Below are positions 33,956 through 43,094 of a stretch of 64,000 nucleotides of DNA, in pieces. The stretch comes from Hydrogenophilales bacterium 28-61-23 (GTDB lineage Bacteria > Pseudomonadota > Gammaproteobacteria > Burkholderiales > Thiobacillaceae), in NCBI GenBank assembly GCA_002281555.1, contig NCGJ01000003.1, forward strand, positions 186,001-250,000, written 5' to 3'. Under the pieces are notes generated by a model, which searched no databases, was not told the DNA's origin, and saw nothing but the letters and a program-made list of their open reading frames with translations. The position numbers were made by a program, and so were the translations under genes. Within the stretch, counting starts at the first letter, position 1. Every line of letters starts with the position of its first letter.

Positions 33956-34962
33956 ATTAATGCACCATCCGTAGCCAATATTTTTCTGAACCGTTTCCTT
34001 GCACCTATTGGAAGATGGCGCATCATCAACCAAAAAGGCGAATGATAGATTTTAGTCAAATCGTCCATAAGCAGGCACAGCCAACGTGCCTCTATTTTTT
34101 TTGCACCGAACTCTTGCGCCCTTATCTTCCCATTGTCGACCATCGACTTGTACACCTCAGGATTTGACTTCAACATCCTAATGGAACCAATAACATCCTC
34201 AAGAGTTACCGCCTCCATATAATCCAGTCGTGATTTCCTCAATTCCCGATACGCCACCTCCGCCCCCAGTATTGCAGGCACACCCGCCAACCAGGCATTT
34301 ATTAGCTTGCTTGCAGGCTTATTGTTATATTTATTGGATGGATCCCGCCGAATTGCGACGATTAAATCTATATTGGAATAATCATTCCATGACACATCTT
34401 TGTATCCTTTGGCCCCGCCACCTGTCCAATAGGCCTGATCTTCAACCCAATGTAGCGATTCGCTGCGCAAAAAATCCGACCATAACTCAGACTTGAACAT
34501 CGCATTGCTTTCCAGATTCGACCCTTTAAATGCAACATTACTCAATTCAGCCCCCCTCCGCTCGTCTCTTGGGATCAGTCCGGGTTGGGGCCAATGCGGC
34601 ACATGACGACATCGTGTATTTCTGGAGGATGCCATATTTTGTACAATTTCAAAATCCGCATAAGGCTGGGGTTCACGGTCTGCACGGACGCAAACTATCA
34701 AGCATTTTTTGTTTGCCCCAGCGGATTTAAGATATTTGTGCATGTCATCGGCATGCAATACAACAATCCCCTCATCCGTCGGTACGGGGCTAATTGACAC
34801 CGGAGCGCCGGCCAGTTTAAGCCGGATGTAGGTTTGCGCAATCCATACGTTCACTCCAGTCCCAAACAAGTGCCAGTCCATGTCCGGAGATGCGTTTTCC
34901 AGATCCGGAATGGCGTCATTGTATGGGTAATAGAACGTTATCTTTACGGATGGCATCGGCAC
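33952..34962 (-). CDS. Unusual putative glycosyltransferase, A/T-rich
   Basis: A protein of about 336 residues without a familiar N-terminal motif. Two blocks suggest a GT-B-like enzyme: a middle segment DLIVAIRRDPSNKYNNKPAS (about 205) and LINAWLAGVPAILGAEVAYR (about 225), similar in style to the donor side of single-domain sugar transferases. The chosen GTG (34962) has aaggg seven bases upstream; a TTG at 34977 and an ATG at 34956 are in the same frame. It is coupled by ATGA to the following GT2. Assignment to a family is not possible by eye. Confidence 0.65.
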   Translation of the reverse strand: MPMPSVKITFYYPYNDAIPDLENASPDMDWHLFGTGVNVWIAQTYIRLKLAGAPVSISPVPTDEGIVVLHADDMHKYLKSAGANKKCLIVCVRADREPQPYADFEIVQNMASSRNTRCRHVPHWPQPGLIPRDERRGAELSNVAFKGSNLESNAMFKSELWSDFLRSESLHWVEDQAYWTGGGAKGYKDVSWNDYSNIDLIVAIRRDPSNKYNNKPASKLINAWLAGVPAILGAEVAYRELRKSRLDYMEAVTLEDVIGSIRMLKSNPEVYKSMVDNGKIRAQEFGAKKIEARWLCLLMDDLTKIYHSPFWLMMRHLPIGARKRFRKILATDGALI

Positions 34963-35047
34963 TTTATTACCCTTCAATCACTCGCCATCGAGACAGCTCG
35001 AACCCACATTAGGATTCGCAAACCATCCGAAACTGATAAACAGCGCA

Positions 35048-36985
35048 TTAAGGAGTCTCTTTTATTAGAATTAATTTATTAGCATCCGAATTTGATATTT
35101 CTTGCGTTGAACCACTTGGCCATTGCACGAATACTCTTTCCGCTCTTAGGTTGTTGCCAAGCCCAAAGTGTAACCTGCTGTGGTTCTGCCCCCTTTCATG
35201 GACACCGCCATCTTGTATCCGGGTCTGGGTAATGCCACCCGCTGTCACCGTCACACGCGCCCCTATGCCATCACGGTTGGATTTCGTGCCCACTAGATCG
35301 ATCATCAGCCAGTGATTACCGTTGTTGCACAGGTTGCGGAAGAGTTGGTAACGACCATTGTCTGACGGCAAGCCCAGGTTGCGGCCCATGCTTGCGCCAC
35401 TTGCGGTCAGCAGATCCAAACAGCCATCGCCGTCCACATCCGCTGAAGTGACCGAATCCCCGACACCGAACAGCGAACCGGAAGCCCCACCCGCCTGACG
35501 AACCACGTTGAAATTTCCCTTGCCATCATTCAACAGAAACAGATTCTCGGTTTTGCCAGCATCACCTGAGCCCAACACGAAAATATCCAGGTCCATGTCG
35601 TTGTCAAAATCACCCGCAACCGTATTTGCTGCCGCGACCGGACGCATGTTCACGCCGCGCTTCTCGCTTTCGTCGACCAACTTGCCGTCTCTGTTCATGA
35701 ACAGTCGTTGTGGCGCGGTTTCATCCGTGGCCGCGCCGTCCAAGGACTCAACACCTTCAACGGGCATGGTGGAATGGATACGCACGGCCAAGTTTCGCGC
35801 AGCCTTCTTGCCAGCAAAGGCTTCGGGGCGTAGCACCATTTCTATCTGCCATACACCAGACTCAGGGTTGCCTATCAATACAGCTTGCCGCGCGTTAGCG
35901 GGCGCTTGCGGCATTCCGGGTGCGCTATCGGGGCCAAGTTCGAACACAAGCGCACCTGGTATTGCCGAGCGATTTCCGAATCGGATATCACTGGGAGCCA
36001 GTTCCCCCTCATGCTGACCGGCAATGGTGAAACCGACCACGCCCTTGGATTTGAATCGGAAACCAGTCGGTTTTCCCGCGTCTTGTGGCTTGAGTTCTAA
36101 CTGGGCGGTTACGGTTTTCTCGCCGTTCTGCGCCAGCGCGATTCGCCCACCAGGGTTCTTTCGTGCCAGGAACAGATCCATCTTGCCGTCGTTGTCGAAA
36201 TCCCCTGCCGCGATATCGTCAAACGCGGTCTTAGGCAACAGATCCAGCGTGTGAGCGGGCTGCGACCGGGTATCGAATATCTGATTAGGACGGCCCTTGC
36301 CCATGAGTCGACATACAACCTCTGGAAAACGGTCATCGTTCAGGGCGGTAACGATGCAAAAAGGCGCCGATCTGGATTCCAGTGGTAGCGAAGCTGTCAT
36401 ATCGACAAAGCGACCTGCATGCTGAGTAAACAGGAATGGCGGAGTCAGCGTATCGAAACGCGCTTCCGCGCCCTGAAACAGATCCAGTTTGCCATCCAAG
36501 TCGATGTCCAGCCACAAGGGCATCCGGGTACGGCCGGGAGGGTTGTCGACACCCAATTGCACAGCACGCTCGACCAACTTGCCGCCTTCGTTCAAGTACA
36601 ACCGCTTCGGCTCAACGCCAACCCCCTTAATTGCACCGGTCAACTGTACAAGATCAAGCTTGCCGTCATTGTTGAAATCCGCCCAGGCCGCACCGTGCTT
36701 ATCGCCGCCAGTGTTGTTCTCACCCAGCACAAGCGCGGTCACGTTCTCAAAACGCCCGGCGCCAAGATTACGGAACAACATTGCCGGCTTGAGGTGGTTG
36801 GTGACATATAGATCGGGCCGGCCGTCTCCGTCGTAATCCCCCCAGGCCACGCCGTGGGTCATGCCCTCGTAAGCGGCAAGTCCAGAGCTTTCGGTGGCGT
36901 CCTCGAACAAGGTCAATGATTTTTCTGACGGCCCACAACCCGCAAGAGCAAGTACAGGAATAATCAGGAGCCAAAGTGGTTTCAT
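35048..36985 (-). CDS. FG-GAP/VCBS-repeat lipoprotein with ASPIC/UnbV domain
   Basis: A 645-residue lipoprotein: signal peptide with lipobox LALAGC (Cys at about 17). At least six Asp-rich calcium-type loops follow, such as DYDGDGRPDLYV, DFNNDGKLDLVQ, DIDLDGKLDLFQ, DFDNDGKMDLFL, DFDNDMDLDIFV and DVDGDGCLDLLT, forming a beta-propeller. The C-terminus matches the ASPIC/UnbV domain (NRDGIGARVTV, HFGLGNNLRAERVFVQWPSG). ATG at 36985 has a gagg site upstream; the longer frame runs into the GT4 gene. It is probably anchored in the outer membrane and might bind or display glycan. It is more GC-rich than its flanking A/T-rich neighbours on the left. Confidence 0.9.
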   Translation of the reverse strand: MKPLWLLIIPVLALAGCGPSEKSLTLFEDATESSGLAAYEGMTHGVAWGDYDGDGRPDLYVTNHLKPAMLFRNLGAGRFENVTALVLGENNTGGDKHGAAWADFNNDGKLDLVQLTGAIKGVGVEPKRLYLNEGGKLVERAVQLGVDNPPGRTRMPLWLDIDLDGKLDLFQGAEARFDTLTPPFLFTQHAGRFVDMTASLPLESRSAPFCIVTALNDDRFPEVVCRLMGKGRPNQIFDTRSQPAHTLDLLPKTAFDDIAAGDFDNDGKMDLFLARKNPGGRIALAQNGEKTVTAQLELKPQDAGKPTGFRFKSKGVVGFTIAGQHEGELAPSDIRFGNRSAIPGALVFELGPDSAPGMPQAPANARQAVLIGNPESGVWQIEMVLRPEAFAGKKAARNLAVRIHSTMPVEGVESLDGAATDETAPQRLFMNRDGKLVDESEKRGVNMRPVAAANTVAGDFDNDMDLDIFVLGSGDAGKTENLFLLNDGKGNFNVVRQAGGASGSLFGVGDSVTSADVDGDGCLDLLTASGASMGRNLGLPSDNGRYQLFRNLCNNGNHWLMIDLVGTKSNRDGIGARVTVTAGGITQTRIQDGGVHERGQNHSRLHFGLGNNLRAERVFVQWPSGSTQEISNSDANKLILIKETP

Positions 36986-36998
36986 CCTACACCTCGAA

Positions 36999-38168
36999 TC
37001 AGTGGCTACTTGTGCCAACCAGATTGCCCAACAAGGGCCAGTCGCGTACACGCTGTTTGACAGTGAAAAGCTTTCGATCAAGCCACCCAGGCTGCTTGGG
37101 TGAGGTTGCAATAATGCCGGCCAGAAGATTGGCCAGAGCATCGGGTGAGAACTTCTCGGAAGCCGCATGTTGTCGCGCACGGACTGAAAACGCCTGATAA
37201 CGCGCCGCGTCGTTCAACATGCTATCCAACGCCGCCAACCAAGCGTCGACATTCATGTAATCGTCAATCAGCAAACCACCTTCACCCACCGCTTCCGGCA
37301 ACCCGCCTCGACGACTGGCTATTACCGGAATACCACAGGATGCAGCCTCCAGCGCCACCATGCCAAACCCCTCCTCCCAACGGGAGGGAGCCAGAAGTAT
37401 CCGGGTTTGACGATAAACGCTGCGCATATCGGATACCCGCTCTGCAAACCGAACATTAGGCAATGCAGCCAAGTGCGCATCCAATGCCGCCCGCGCATCG
37501 GTATCCAGCTTCCAGGATTCCTGCAACAGAAAGTTGATACCCGGACGTTGGCTTGCGATTCCCAACAAGGTTTCCAAACCTTTTACCGGATGAGGATTAA
37601 TCATCGTCACCACACCGTTCGCGTCACCAACATCATCGTAATAAAGTTCCGCTGGCGGATAAACCACGCTAGCGCGGCGCCCGGTGGCTAGCCATACCTT
37701 GTCAGCAAGAAAAGCGCTGCTTGCAATCAGGTGGCAATCGAGTGCGGCAATCTTGCGCATTTCGGCTACATCGAACTCCGCGTCATGCACATAACACAGC
37801 CCGGTCACACCAAGCCGATGTGCTATTTGCAACACTGGCAAAGCGCCCTCCAGTTGCGACCAGACCAGATCGGGACGCGTGCGTTCAACCATGTCGGCGA
37901 GTGCTGTGTAGAAGTCCGGCAGTAGCCTCACCGAATAGCCGCAATCGACTGCATCAAGCTCCGGACCGATTGAATGAATCCCAAGCGCGGCATGATCGTC
38001 TGTAGCGGGCCGACGCCACGGACTGACCGCATATTCACACGACCCCACAGCGGAGCAGAAGGTATTTGGCATCTGAGCCATACGCACCAGCAACATGTGT
38101 GCCGCACGCGCGGCACCGCCGAGAAAATATGGGTAGGGCGGGCGTGCGCTCGCGAACAAGATTTGCAT
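36999..38168 (-). CDS. Glycosyltransferase family 4
   Basis: A 389-residue GT-B enzyme. ILFASARPPYPYFLGGAARA (3-22) is the N-terminal acceptor loop, GVVTMINPHPVKGLETLLGI (about 180) opens the donor domain, and WEEGFGMVALEAASCGIPVI (about 262-281) holds the E-x7-E nucleotide-sugar motif. It ends 13 bases before the lipoprotein gene and starts 25 bases after the pyruvyltransferase-like gene. Confidence 0.93.
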   Translation of the reverse strand: MQILFASARPPYPYFLGGAARAAHMLLVRMAQMPNTFCSAVGSCEYAVSPWRRPATDDHAALGIHSIGPELDAVDCGYSVRLLPDFYTALADMVERTRPDLVWSQLEGALPVLQIAHRLGVTGLCYVHDAEFDVAEMRKIAALDCHLIASSAFLADKVWLATGRRASVVYPPAELYYDDVGDANGVVTMINPHPVKGLETLLGIASQRPGINFLLQESWKLDTDARAALDAHLAALPNVRFAERVSDMRSVYRQTRILLAPSRWEEGFGMVALEAASCGIPVIASRRGGLPEAVGEGGLLIDDYMNVDAWLAALDSMLNDAARYQAFSVRARQHAASEKFSPDALANLLAGIIATSPKQPGWLDRKLFTVKQRVRDWPLLGNLVGTSSH

Positions 38169-38193
38169 CTAGGTAAATAGGTTAAGAATATGC

Positions 38194-39492
38194 CTAGCCA
38201 CGATTCGACGCATGATGGGCGTGATTAGCGAGTATTCCTTCGACCGAAGAAGAATGCCTCCTAATATTATCCAAAACGAATTTAGTGCTGGAGGAATCAG
38301 ACAACAGGGACAAAATCAACCGTTTAGTGAGCTTCTGTTCGTTCGAGTCTCTCAAGCTTGAAACATCGAAATAGAATGAATTCGCATCGAACATCTCATA
38401 AAGCACGCGTTTTTTAAAGTCCTTAATCACATGGCTACCAGAATTCCCATCCGCTCCAAAACAGATAGCCGGCGTGCCCGCATTCCACGAATTAATGCAA
38501 AGATGATAAGTGTCGGTAATGATTAGTTTGTATTTGCTTGCCGCCACCAGCAAGTCCGCCTGCGTGTATTGATCACCTCGGGGCATCAAGCCCTCTATTT
38601 GCTGGAGTTGTAGCTCATTTGAAGAGCTAAATATATTTTTAAGCTTGGGCCGAGCTTTCGTACGCAATATTTCATGAACAGGAAACCAAGGGAGCCATTC
38701 AAGTTTAGCGGACAAATCCTCTGCCAGACCTCTGCAAAAATTCAACAAACCCTTGGGCGGACTGGTGCGAGCCCCGAAGAACAGGCCTATTGTATCCGAC
38801 TGTTTCAGTTCGCTTGACCAGCTGGTAGCAGGCAACTGTGAAATATCTTCTTTCCGAAGAAAGAATGCGGGGTCTATTCCAAGATGGCTGGCTTGATAAT
38901 TACCGGTCAATTGATTGATGCGTGTAGCCGAAATAGGATCGCGCATCAAAGCCGCTTGCGAATGCCTCAAAAGATCAGAAATGGCATTTTTGTAATCACC
39001 AGACAAATAATCCCTGGTTGTGTTGTACAGCAAACTACTTCCAAAAACGATGGATTTTTGTTTTATTTCAGCCGGCATTTTCCACTGCAAAAGCGACCTA
39101 TAACAAAAGTCCGCGCTTTTATCTTTATCTATACCATGAATCTCAGACACCCGGCCCACGCACTCCTGGTCGATATAATGCCGCGCCTGTAGGAAATCGC
39201 CCCAATACAAAATCAAATCACTCGAGAATAATTGTTCTTGATTTGAAAATATGGGCAAATGGTCGAATATTTTTTCGACGCCACTCGATGATGGATGCGG
39301 ATAACCAAGATCCATCATCATCCATTTTTTCTGGGTTTGAGGATTGGGCGGGACTATTGAATAGAAACTCAAGTTCGCACCAGGTAGCGCGCGCCCGATA
39401 AAAGACTTGGCCGCAAGCTCCACGGTCGTCATCCCCGTATTGACATATCGCATGTTCGGCGCGGTGACAATAGCTACATTTTGCGTTGTCAT
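38194..39492 (-). CDS. Polysaccharide pyruvyl transferase-like protein
   Basis: A 432-residue protein. The N-terminal NVAIVTAPNMRYVNTGMTTV, the middle ALMRDPISATRINQLTG and the late KYKLIITDTYHLCINSWNAG followed by TPAICFG match the polysaccharide pyruvyltransferase superfamily, where H-x3-(S/N) residues close the active site. The family adds a PEP-derived ketal to sugars, giving acidic glycans, though some members act on amino sugars or peptides. Composition is A/T-rich. It is followed on its 5' side by a 200-base gap with no gene. Confidence 0.8.
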   Translation of the reverse strand: MTTQNVAIVTAPNMRYVNTGMTTVELAAKSFIGRALPGANLSFYSIVPPNPQTQKKWMMMDLGYPHPSSSGVEKIFDHLPIFSNQEQLFSSDLILYWGDFLQARHYIDQECVGRVSEIHGIDKDKSADFCYRSLLQWKMPAEIKQKSIVFGSSLLYNTTRDYLSGDYKNAISDLLRHSQAALMRDPISATRINQLTGNYQASHLGIDPAFFLRKEDISQLPATSWSSELKQSDTIGLFFGARTSPPKGLLNFCRGLAEDLSAKLEWLPWFPVHEILRTKARPKLKNIFSSSNELQLQQIEGLMPRGDQYTQADLLVAASKYKLIITDTYHLCINSWNAGTPAICFGADGNSGSHVIKDFKKRVLYEMFDANSFYFDVSSLRDSNEQKLTKRLILSLLSDSSSTKFVLDNIRRHSSSVEGILANHAHHASNRG

Positions 39493-39692
39493 TGTTACTT
39501 CCCAGGTTTATTCACAGCATTAAACAAAGTCTATCGTTGACGGACAGCCCACACTAATCACCATAATTACGAATGGAATACTCACCCCGAAAATCACAAA
39601 CCCACAACAACTGCTTTTCATCCACCATAAACACCGGTCACTACTTATTACCCATCCCCATCAAACCACCCTACATCGGGGAGATAAATCAG

Positions 39693-40931
39693 CTACCCCT
39701 CCTCAGGGGAAAAATTCCATGCCGATGGGATGTTGATTAGGCTATGTAAAATGACTTTACCGTGCGAGCCATCTCGTTGACTTACAGAAAACACCTTTAG
39801 GTTTTCCCCATAAAATATCTTGGTAAGTAGATTGTCAAAAACCCCAACGCGTATTGCATAGACACCCGGAGCCAAAGGAAGATTCTTGATAGAGCAATCT
39901 ACAGTGACCCTACCCTGCTGCAGCGACGACTCTCCCGCAATATCCGAGGTACCCATAGCAGAAATATAAACAAAATCAGTGGTATGAAACCCATAAACCA
40001 CATCAACATTTTTGAGTGGCTTCTTTACATCAAACGTGCATCGTATTGTGCAGTCGTCACCCGATGTAACCGTATCCACCACACTCCCATGATTATTTAT
40101 CAACGACAGGCTAACGAGTTCTACCTCTCCCGACGTCAATACCTCACCCCTGGATTTATGACTTGCTTGCGCTTGACGAAGAATCGTTTCGTTGCTTTGC
40201 GTATAGAATTTGTCGCATGTTTCTGCCGACGGCCCATCTGCAATTATCTTTCCATGATTCATCAAGATAGTTCGGCCACAGATTCGAACCACTTGTCGAA
40301 TATTGTGGCTCACAAGCAGTACCGTTCTTCCCTGTCTTTTTATAATATCTTCCATTCGATCAAAACATTTGCGCTGGAAAGCGAGGTCACCAACCGCGAG
40401 CACTTCATCAATGATGAGTATTTCCGACTCGATACTTGTTGCCACTGCAAAAGCAAGCTTTACCTGCATACCTGAAATGTAGCGTTTGACCGGAGTGTCA
40501 ATGAATTCCTCCATCTCGGCAAAATCTACAATTTCTTCGAATTTTTTATCAATTTCCCGCCTCGGCATACCCAGAATGGCGCCATTGAGATAGACATTTT
40601 CCCGCCCGGTAAAATCTGGGACGAAACCCGCTCCGACTTCGATCAATGGCGCGATGCGGCCACTCACCTTGACCGAGCCGCGGGTCGGGGTGCTGATCTT
40701 CGCCAGCATTTTGAGCAGGGTGGATTTTCCCGCGCCGTTGTGGCCAATGATGCCAACCACTTCGCCAGGCTCTATGGAGAAACTGACATCATCCAGCGCC
40801 TTGAATAGTGGACGTTGAGGGGTTTTTTTACCCACTAGACGAGCACCGGTGTCGAGCAATGTCTGCTTTAAGCCATGCAGTGCGCCCAGGTTGTATTCCT
40901 TGGTTACGTTTTCGACTTGAATGATAGGCAT
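39693..40931 (-). CDS. wzt: Polysaccharide ABC exporter ATP-binding protein (Wzt-like)
   Basis: A 412-residue ATPase: Walker A GHNGAGKST (about 63-71), Q-loop region, signature YISGMQVKLAFA (about 153), Walker B ILIIDEVLAVGD and switch His in LLVSHNIRQV. A C-terminal extension (about 265-410) of beta-strands matches the Wzt carbohydrate-binding domain, which recognises the finished, capped O-polysaccharide chain. The N-terminal half is GC-rich and the C-terminal half A/T-rich, consistent with exchange of the substrate-recognition domain. It lies 82 bases downstream of the permease gene. Confidence 0.94.
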   Translation of the reverse strand: MPIIQVENVTKEYNLGALHGLKQTLLDTGARLVGKKTPQRPLFKALDDVSFSIEPGEVVGIIGHNGAGKSTLLKMLAKISTPTRGSVKVSGRIAPLIEVGAGFVPDFTGRENVYLNGAILGMPRREIDKKFEEIVDFAEMEEFIDTPVKRYISGMQVKLAFAVATSIESEILIIDEVLAVGDLAFQRKCFDRMEDIIKRQGRTVLLVSHNIRQVVRICGRTILMNHGKIIADGPSAETCDKFYTQSNETILRQAQASHKSRGEVLTSGEVELVSLSLINNHGSVVDTVTSGDDCTIRCTFDVKKPLKNVDVVYGFHTTDFVYISAMGTSDIAGESSLQQGRVTVDCSIKNLPLAPGVYAIRVGVFDNLLTKIFYGENLKVFSVSQRDGSHGKVILHSLINIPSAWNFSPEEG

Positions 40932-41013
40932 AGTGGTGAGTAGCGGGGTTGATCGTCCAGGAGGCGGGCGCCTCTCAAGTTTCGTAGCGCTGAGCTGTGT
41001 TTTTAGATATCAG

Positions 41014-41832
41014 TCAAATCACATCCGCGAAATAACTTTCCGCGCGCTTGAAGTAGAGGTAGCTAAGAGGCAGTAGACACAGCACCAGCACAAAACCGGG
41101 CAACATTGTGGTGAAGTCTGGCGGCAGACCACGCAGCATGACGTTCTGAAAATTGTCGATCAGGCCCGCCAGCGGGTTGAGCAGATAAAGCTGGTAATAC
41201 AGGTTTGACCATTCGCCGGCTGCTTGTTGGGTCACCAGCTTGTCCTTGACCAGTTGCAGCGGGTAGATCACCGGCGAGGCGTACATCACCAACGAAAGCA
41301 GCACTGGCAAGGCATTGCCGACGTCACGGTAGTACACATTGATGGCTGAGCCGACAAAGGCAATGGTGAGTGCCGCCAGAATGGCATAGGCAATAAACAC
41401 CGGCACCCAGATTACATAAATCGAAGGCAGGATGCCGTACCAGGCCATCAGGGCGGCAACGATGAGGAAGTTGATACCCAGTTCGACCAGCTTGGTCAGC
41501 ACACTGGTGATCGGGAAGATTTCACGGGGAAAGTAAATCTTGCGGATCAGCGTGGTGTTGCCAACCACGCTGGTCACGCCCTCTGATGCGGCCTCCTGGA
41601 AAAATGTCCAGAGCAGAAGTGCGGCAAAGGTGAGAACAGGGTAAGGGACACTGCCGCTATCGATACCAACAAAGCTTCGAACCAGCGTGAAGATCAGCAT
41701 GAGCATAAGCGGCTTGACGATGGCCCAGGCGATTCCGAGATAAGCCTGTTTGTAGCGCAGGGCAACATTCTTCCAAGCGAGTGTCATCATCAGCTCGCGG
41801 TAATCGTAGAGATTCTTGGCAACGGTCAGCAT
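41014..41832 (-). CDS. wzm: Polysaccharide ABC exporter permease (Wzm-like)
   Basis: A 272-residue inner-membrane protein with about six helices of the ABC-2 transporter family. LAWKNVALRYKQAYLGIAWA (18-37) is the conserved N-terminal amphipathic segment, and VNVYYRDVGNALPVLLSLVM-type helices lead to PVIYPLQLV and a C-terminal YFKRAESYFADVI. With Wzt it moves undecaprenyl-linked polysaccharide to the periplasm. It is the only complete polysaccharide flippase/exporter in the window. A TACAAT-like -10 lies in the 122-base gap upstream. Confidence 0.94.
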   Translation of the reverse strand: MLTVAKNLYDYRELMMTLAWKNVALRYKQAYLGIAWAIVKPLMLMLIFTLVRSFVGIDSGSVPYPVLTFAALLLWTFFQEAASEGVTSVVGNTTLIRKIYFPREIFPITSVLTKLVELGINFLIVAALMAWYGILPSIYVIWVPVFIAYAILAALTIAFVGSAINVYYRDVGNALPVLLSLVMYASPVIYPLQLVKDKLVTQQAAGEWSNLYYQLYLLNPLAGLIDNFQNVMLRGLPPDFTTMLPGFVLVLCLLPLSYLYFKRAESYFADVI

Positions 41833-41877
41833 GGGGTCTCGGGAAAAGGCCGGAGGGATGAATTTGATTCAACGAGA

Positions 41878-41883
41878 ATTGTA
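41878..41883 (-). promoter_or_regulatory. Possible -10 element upstream of wzm
   Basis: On the minus strand TACAAT lies about 46 bases before the wzm ATG in a relatively A/T-rich gap. There is no convincing -35 at 16-18 bases (a T-rich stretch only), so it is only a candidate. Confidence 0.25.
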
Positions 41884-41954
41884 TTACGGCAATTCGATGG
41901 AAAAACTTTCAGCATTTCTCAGCATTCCGAGTCGATGCTTTCATTGGACTCGCC

Positions 41955-43094
41955 TCAATTGCCATTCGCCAGCAAGGACACATACAGGTCTTCCAGCGCG
42001 CGGACAGGTTTATCTGTGAACTCGCGCTCTACCCTGATACGCGCGGCCTCTCCCATGGCAGCTCTTAATTTTGGATCCTCAACCAGTTTTTGGACTTGGT
42101 GAGCCATGGTCAAAACAGCGCCCGCCGCCACAATCAAACCGGTTATTCCATCTTCAATGACCTCGGGCAAACCGCCTTGCCGGGTGGCGATCACCGGCAG
42201 GCCGGCGGCACCGGCCTCGATACAGATCAGGCCGAAGGGCTCTTCCCAGCGGGAAGGCACGACCAGAATATCGGTCGAGCGATAAATATCCTCAACATTG
42301 TCTACATAGCCGCAATAAATTATGCGCGGGTCTTCCACAATCCGACTTTGGAGCTCTTCTCTGGTGAATGCGTCGTCTATGGATTTCTTGTCGCGACATT
42401 CACCGGCTATTAAAAAACGGACATGATCGCCTGCGATGTGTTTGGCCATGCCGATGAAATCGTCCACCCCTTTGATTTTTCTGATCTGTCCGACAAAGCC
42501 GACCACAATTTGGTCGTTGGCGATGCCGAACTGGCTGCGCATATCTTGGCCGTTGGAAAATCTGTTCGTGTCGACTGTGTTGTAAATGACTGTCGTGGGC
42601 ACGCCCTGCGTATCGGAGTGTTGCGCCACATAATTCGACACCGCGGCAATGGCGCTGGACCAACGGGTGCATGGCGCGCGATCCAGATTGACCGTATGAA
42701 AATGCGTGACAACCGGAATTCCGCTGATACGGAGCGCCAACAATTCAGCTGGGCGCCAAGCGTTGGCCCGGTTGAGGTGGACAAGCTCGATTTTTTGCCT
42801 TTTGAACCAGAACAGGGTGCGGAACAGAGCTCGGAGGTAATTCAGATGATTGCCAGGCTCGGTAAGCGGGCCCCATATCTTGTATTCGATACCCAGTTCT
42901 TCCAATAGTGCTTCCGCCGGACCGTGACCGGACAAAAGCACGATGGGATCGAAGCGCTGCCGGTCAAGCAGACGCAAATTGGTGAACAACACCCGACTGG
43001 CGCCACCCCAATTTCCATGCGTTCCCGCAAAGAAACAGATCCTACGCCTGGCACGCGATTCTTCCCGTGAGACGCCACCCTTTGTTGGGCTCAA
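41955..43094 (-). CDS. Glycosyltransferase family 4
   Basis: A 379-residue GT-B enzyme. RRICFFAGTHGNWGGASRVL (17-36) carries the glycine-rich acceptor loop, VVGFVGQIRKIKGVDDFIGM (about 197) opens the donor domain, and WEEPFGLICIEAGAAGLPVI (about 282-301) holds the E-x7-E motif. The ATG overlaps the upstream ligase gene by 4 bases, placing this transferase in the XrtA exopolysaccharide unit. Confidence 0.93.
   Translation of the reverse strand: MSPTKGGVSREESRARRRICFFAGTHGNWGGASRVLFTNLRLLDRQRFDPIVLLSGHGPAEALLEELGIEYKIWGPLTEPGNHLNYLRALFRTLFWFKRQKIELVHLNRANAWRPAELLALRISGIPVVTHFHTVNLDRAPCTRWSSAIAAVSNYVAQHSDTQGVPTTVIYNTVDTNRFSNGQDMRSQFGIANDQIVVGFVGQIRKIKGVDDFIGMAKHIAGDHVRFLIAGECRDKKSIDDAFTREELQSRIVEDPRIIYCGYVDNVEDIYRSTDILVVPSRWEEPFGLICIEAGAAGLPVIATRQGGLPEVIEDGITGLIVAAGAVLTMAHQVQKLVEDPKLRAAMGEAARIRVEREFTDKPVRALEDLYVSLLANGN

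Noticed and set aside
39493-39692. Possible terminator or promoter in the wzt to pyruvyltransferase gap
   Set aside because: Only a 5-bp inverted repeat with a long loop and no T-run was found, and no promoter hexamers at good spacing.
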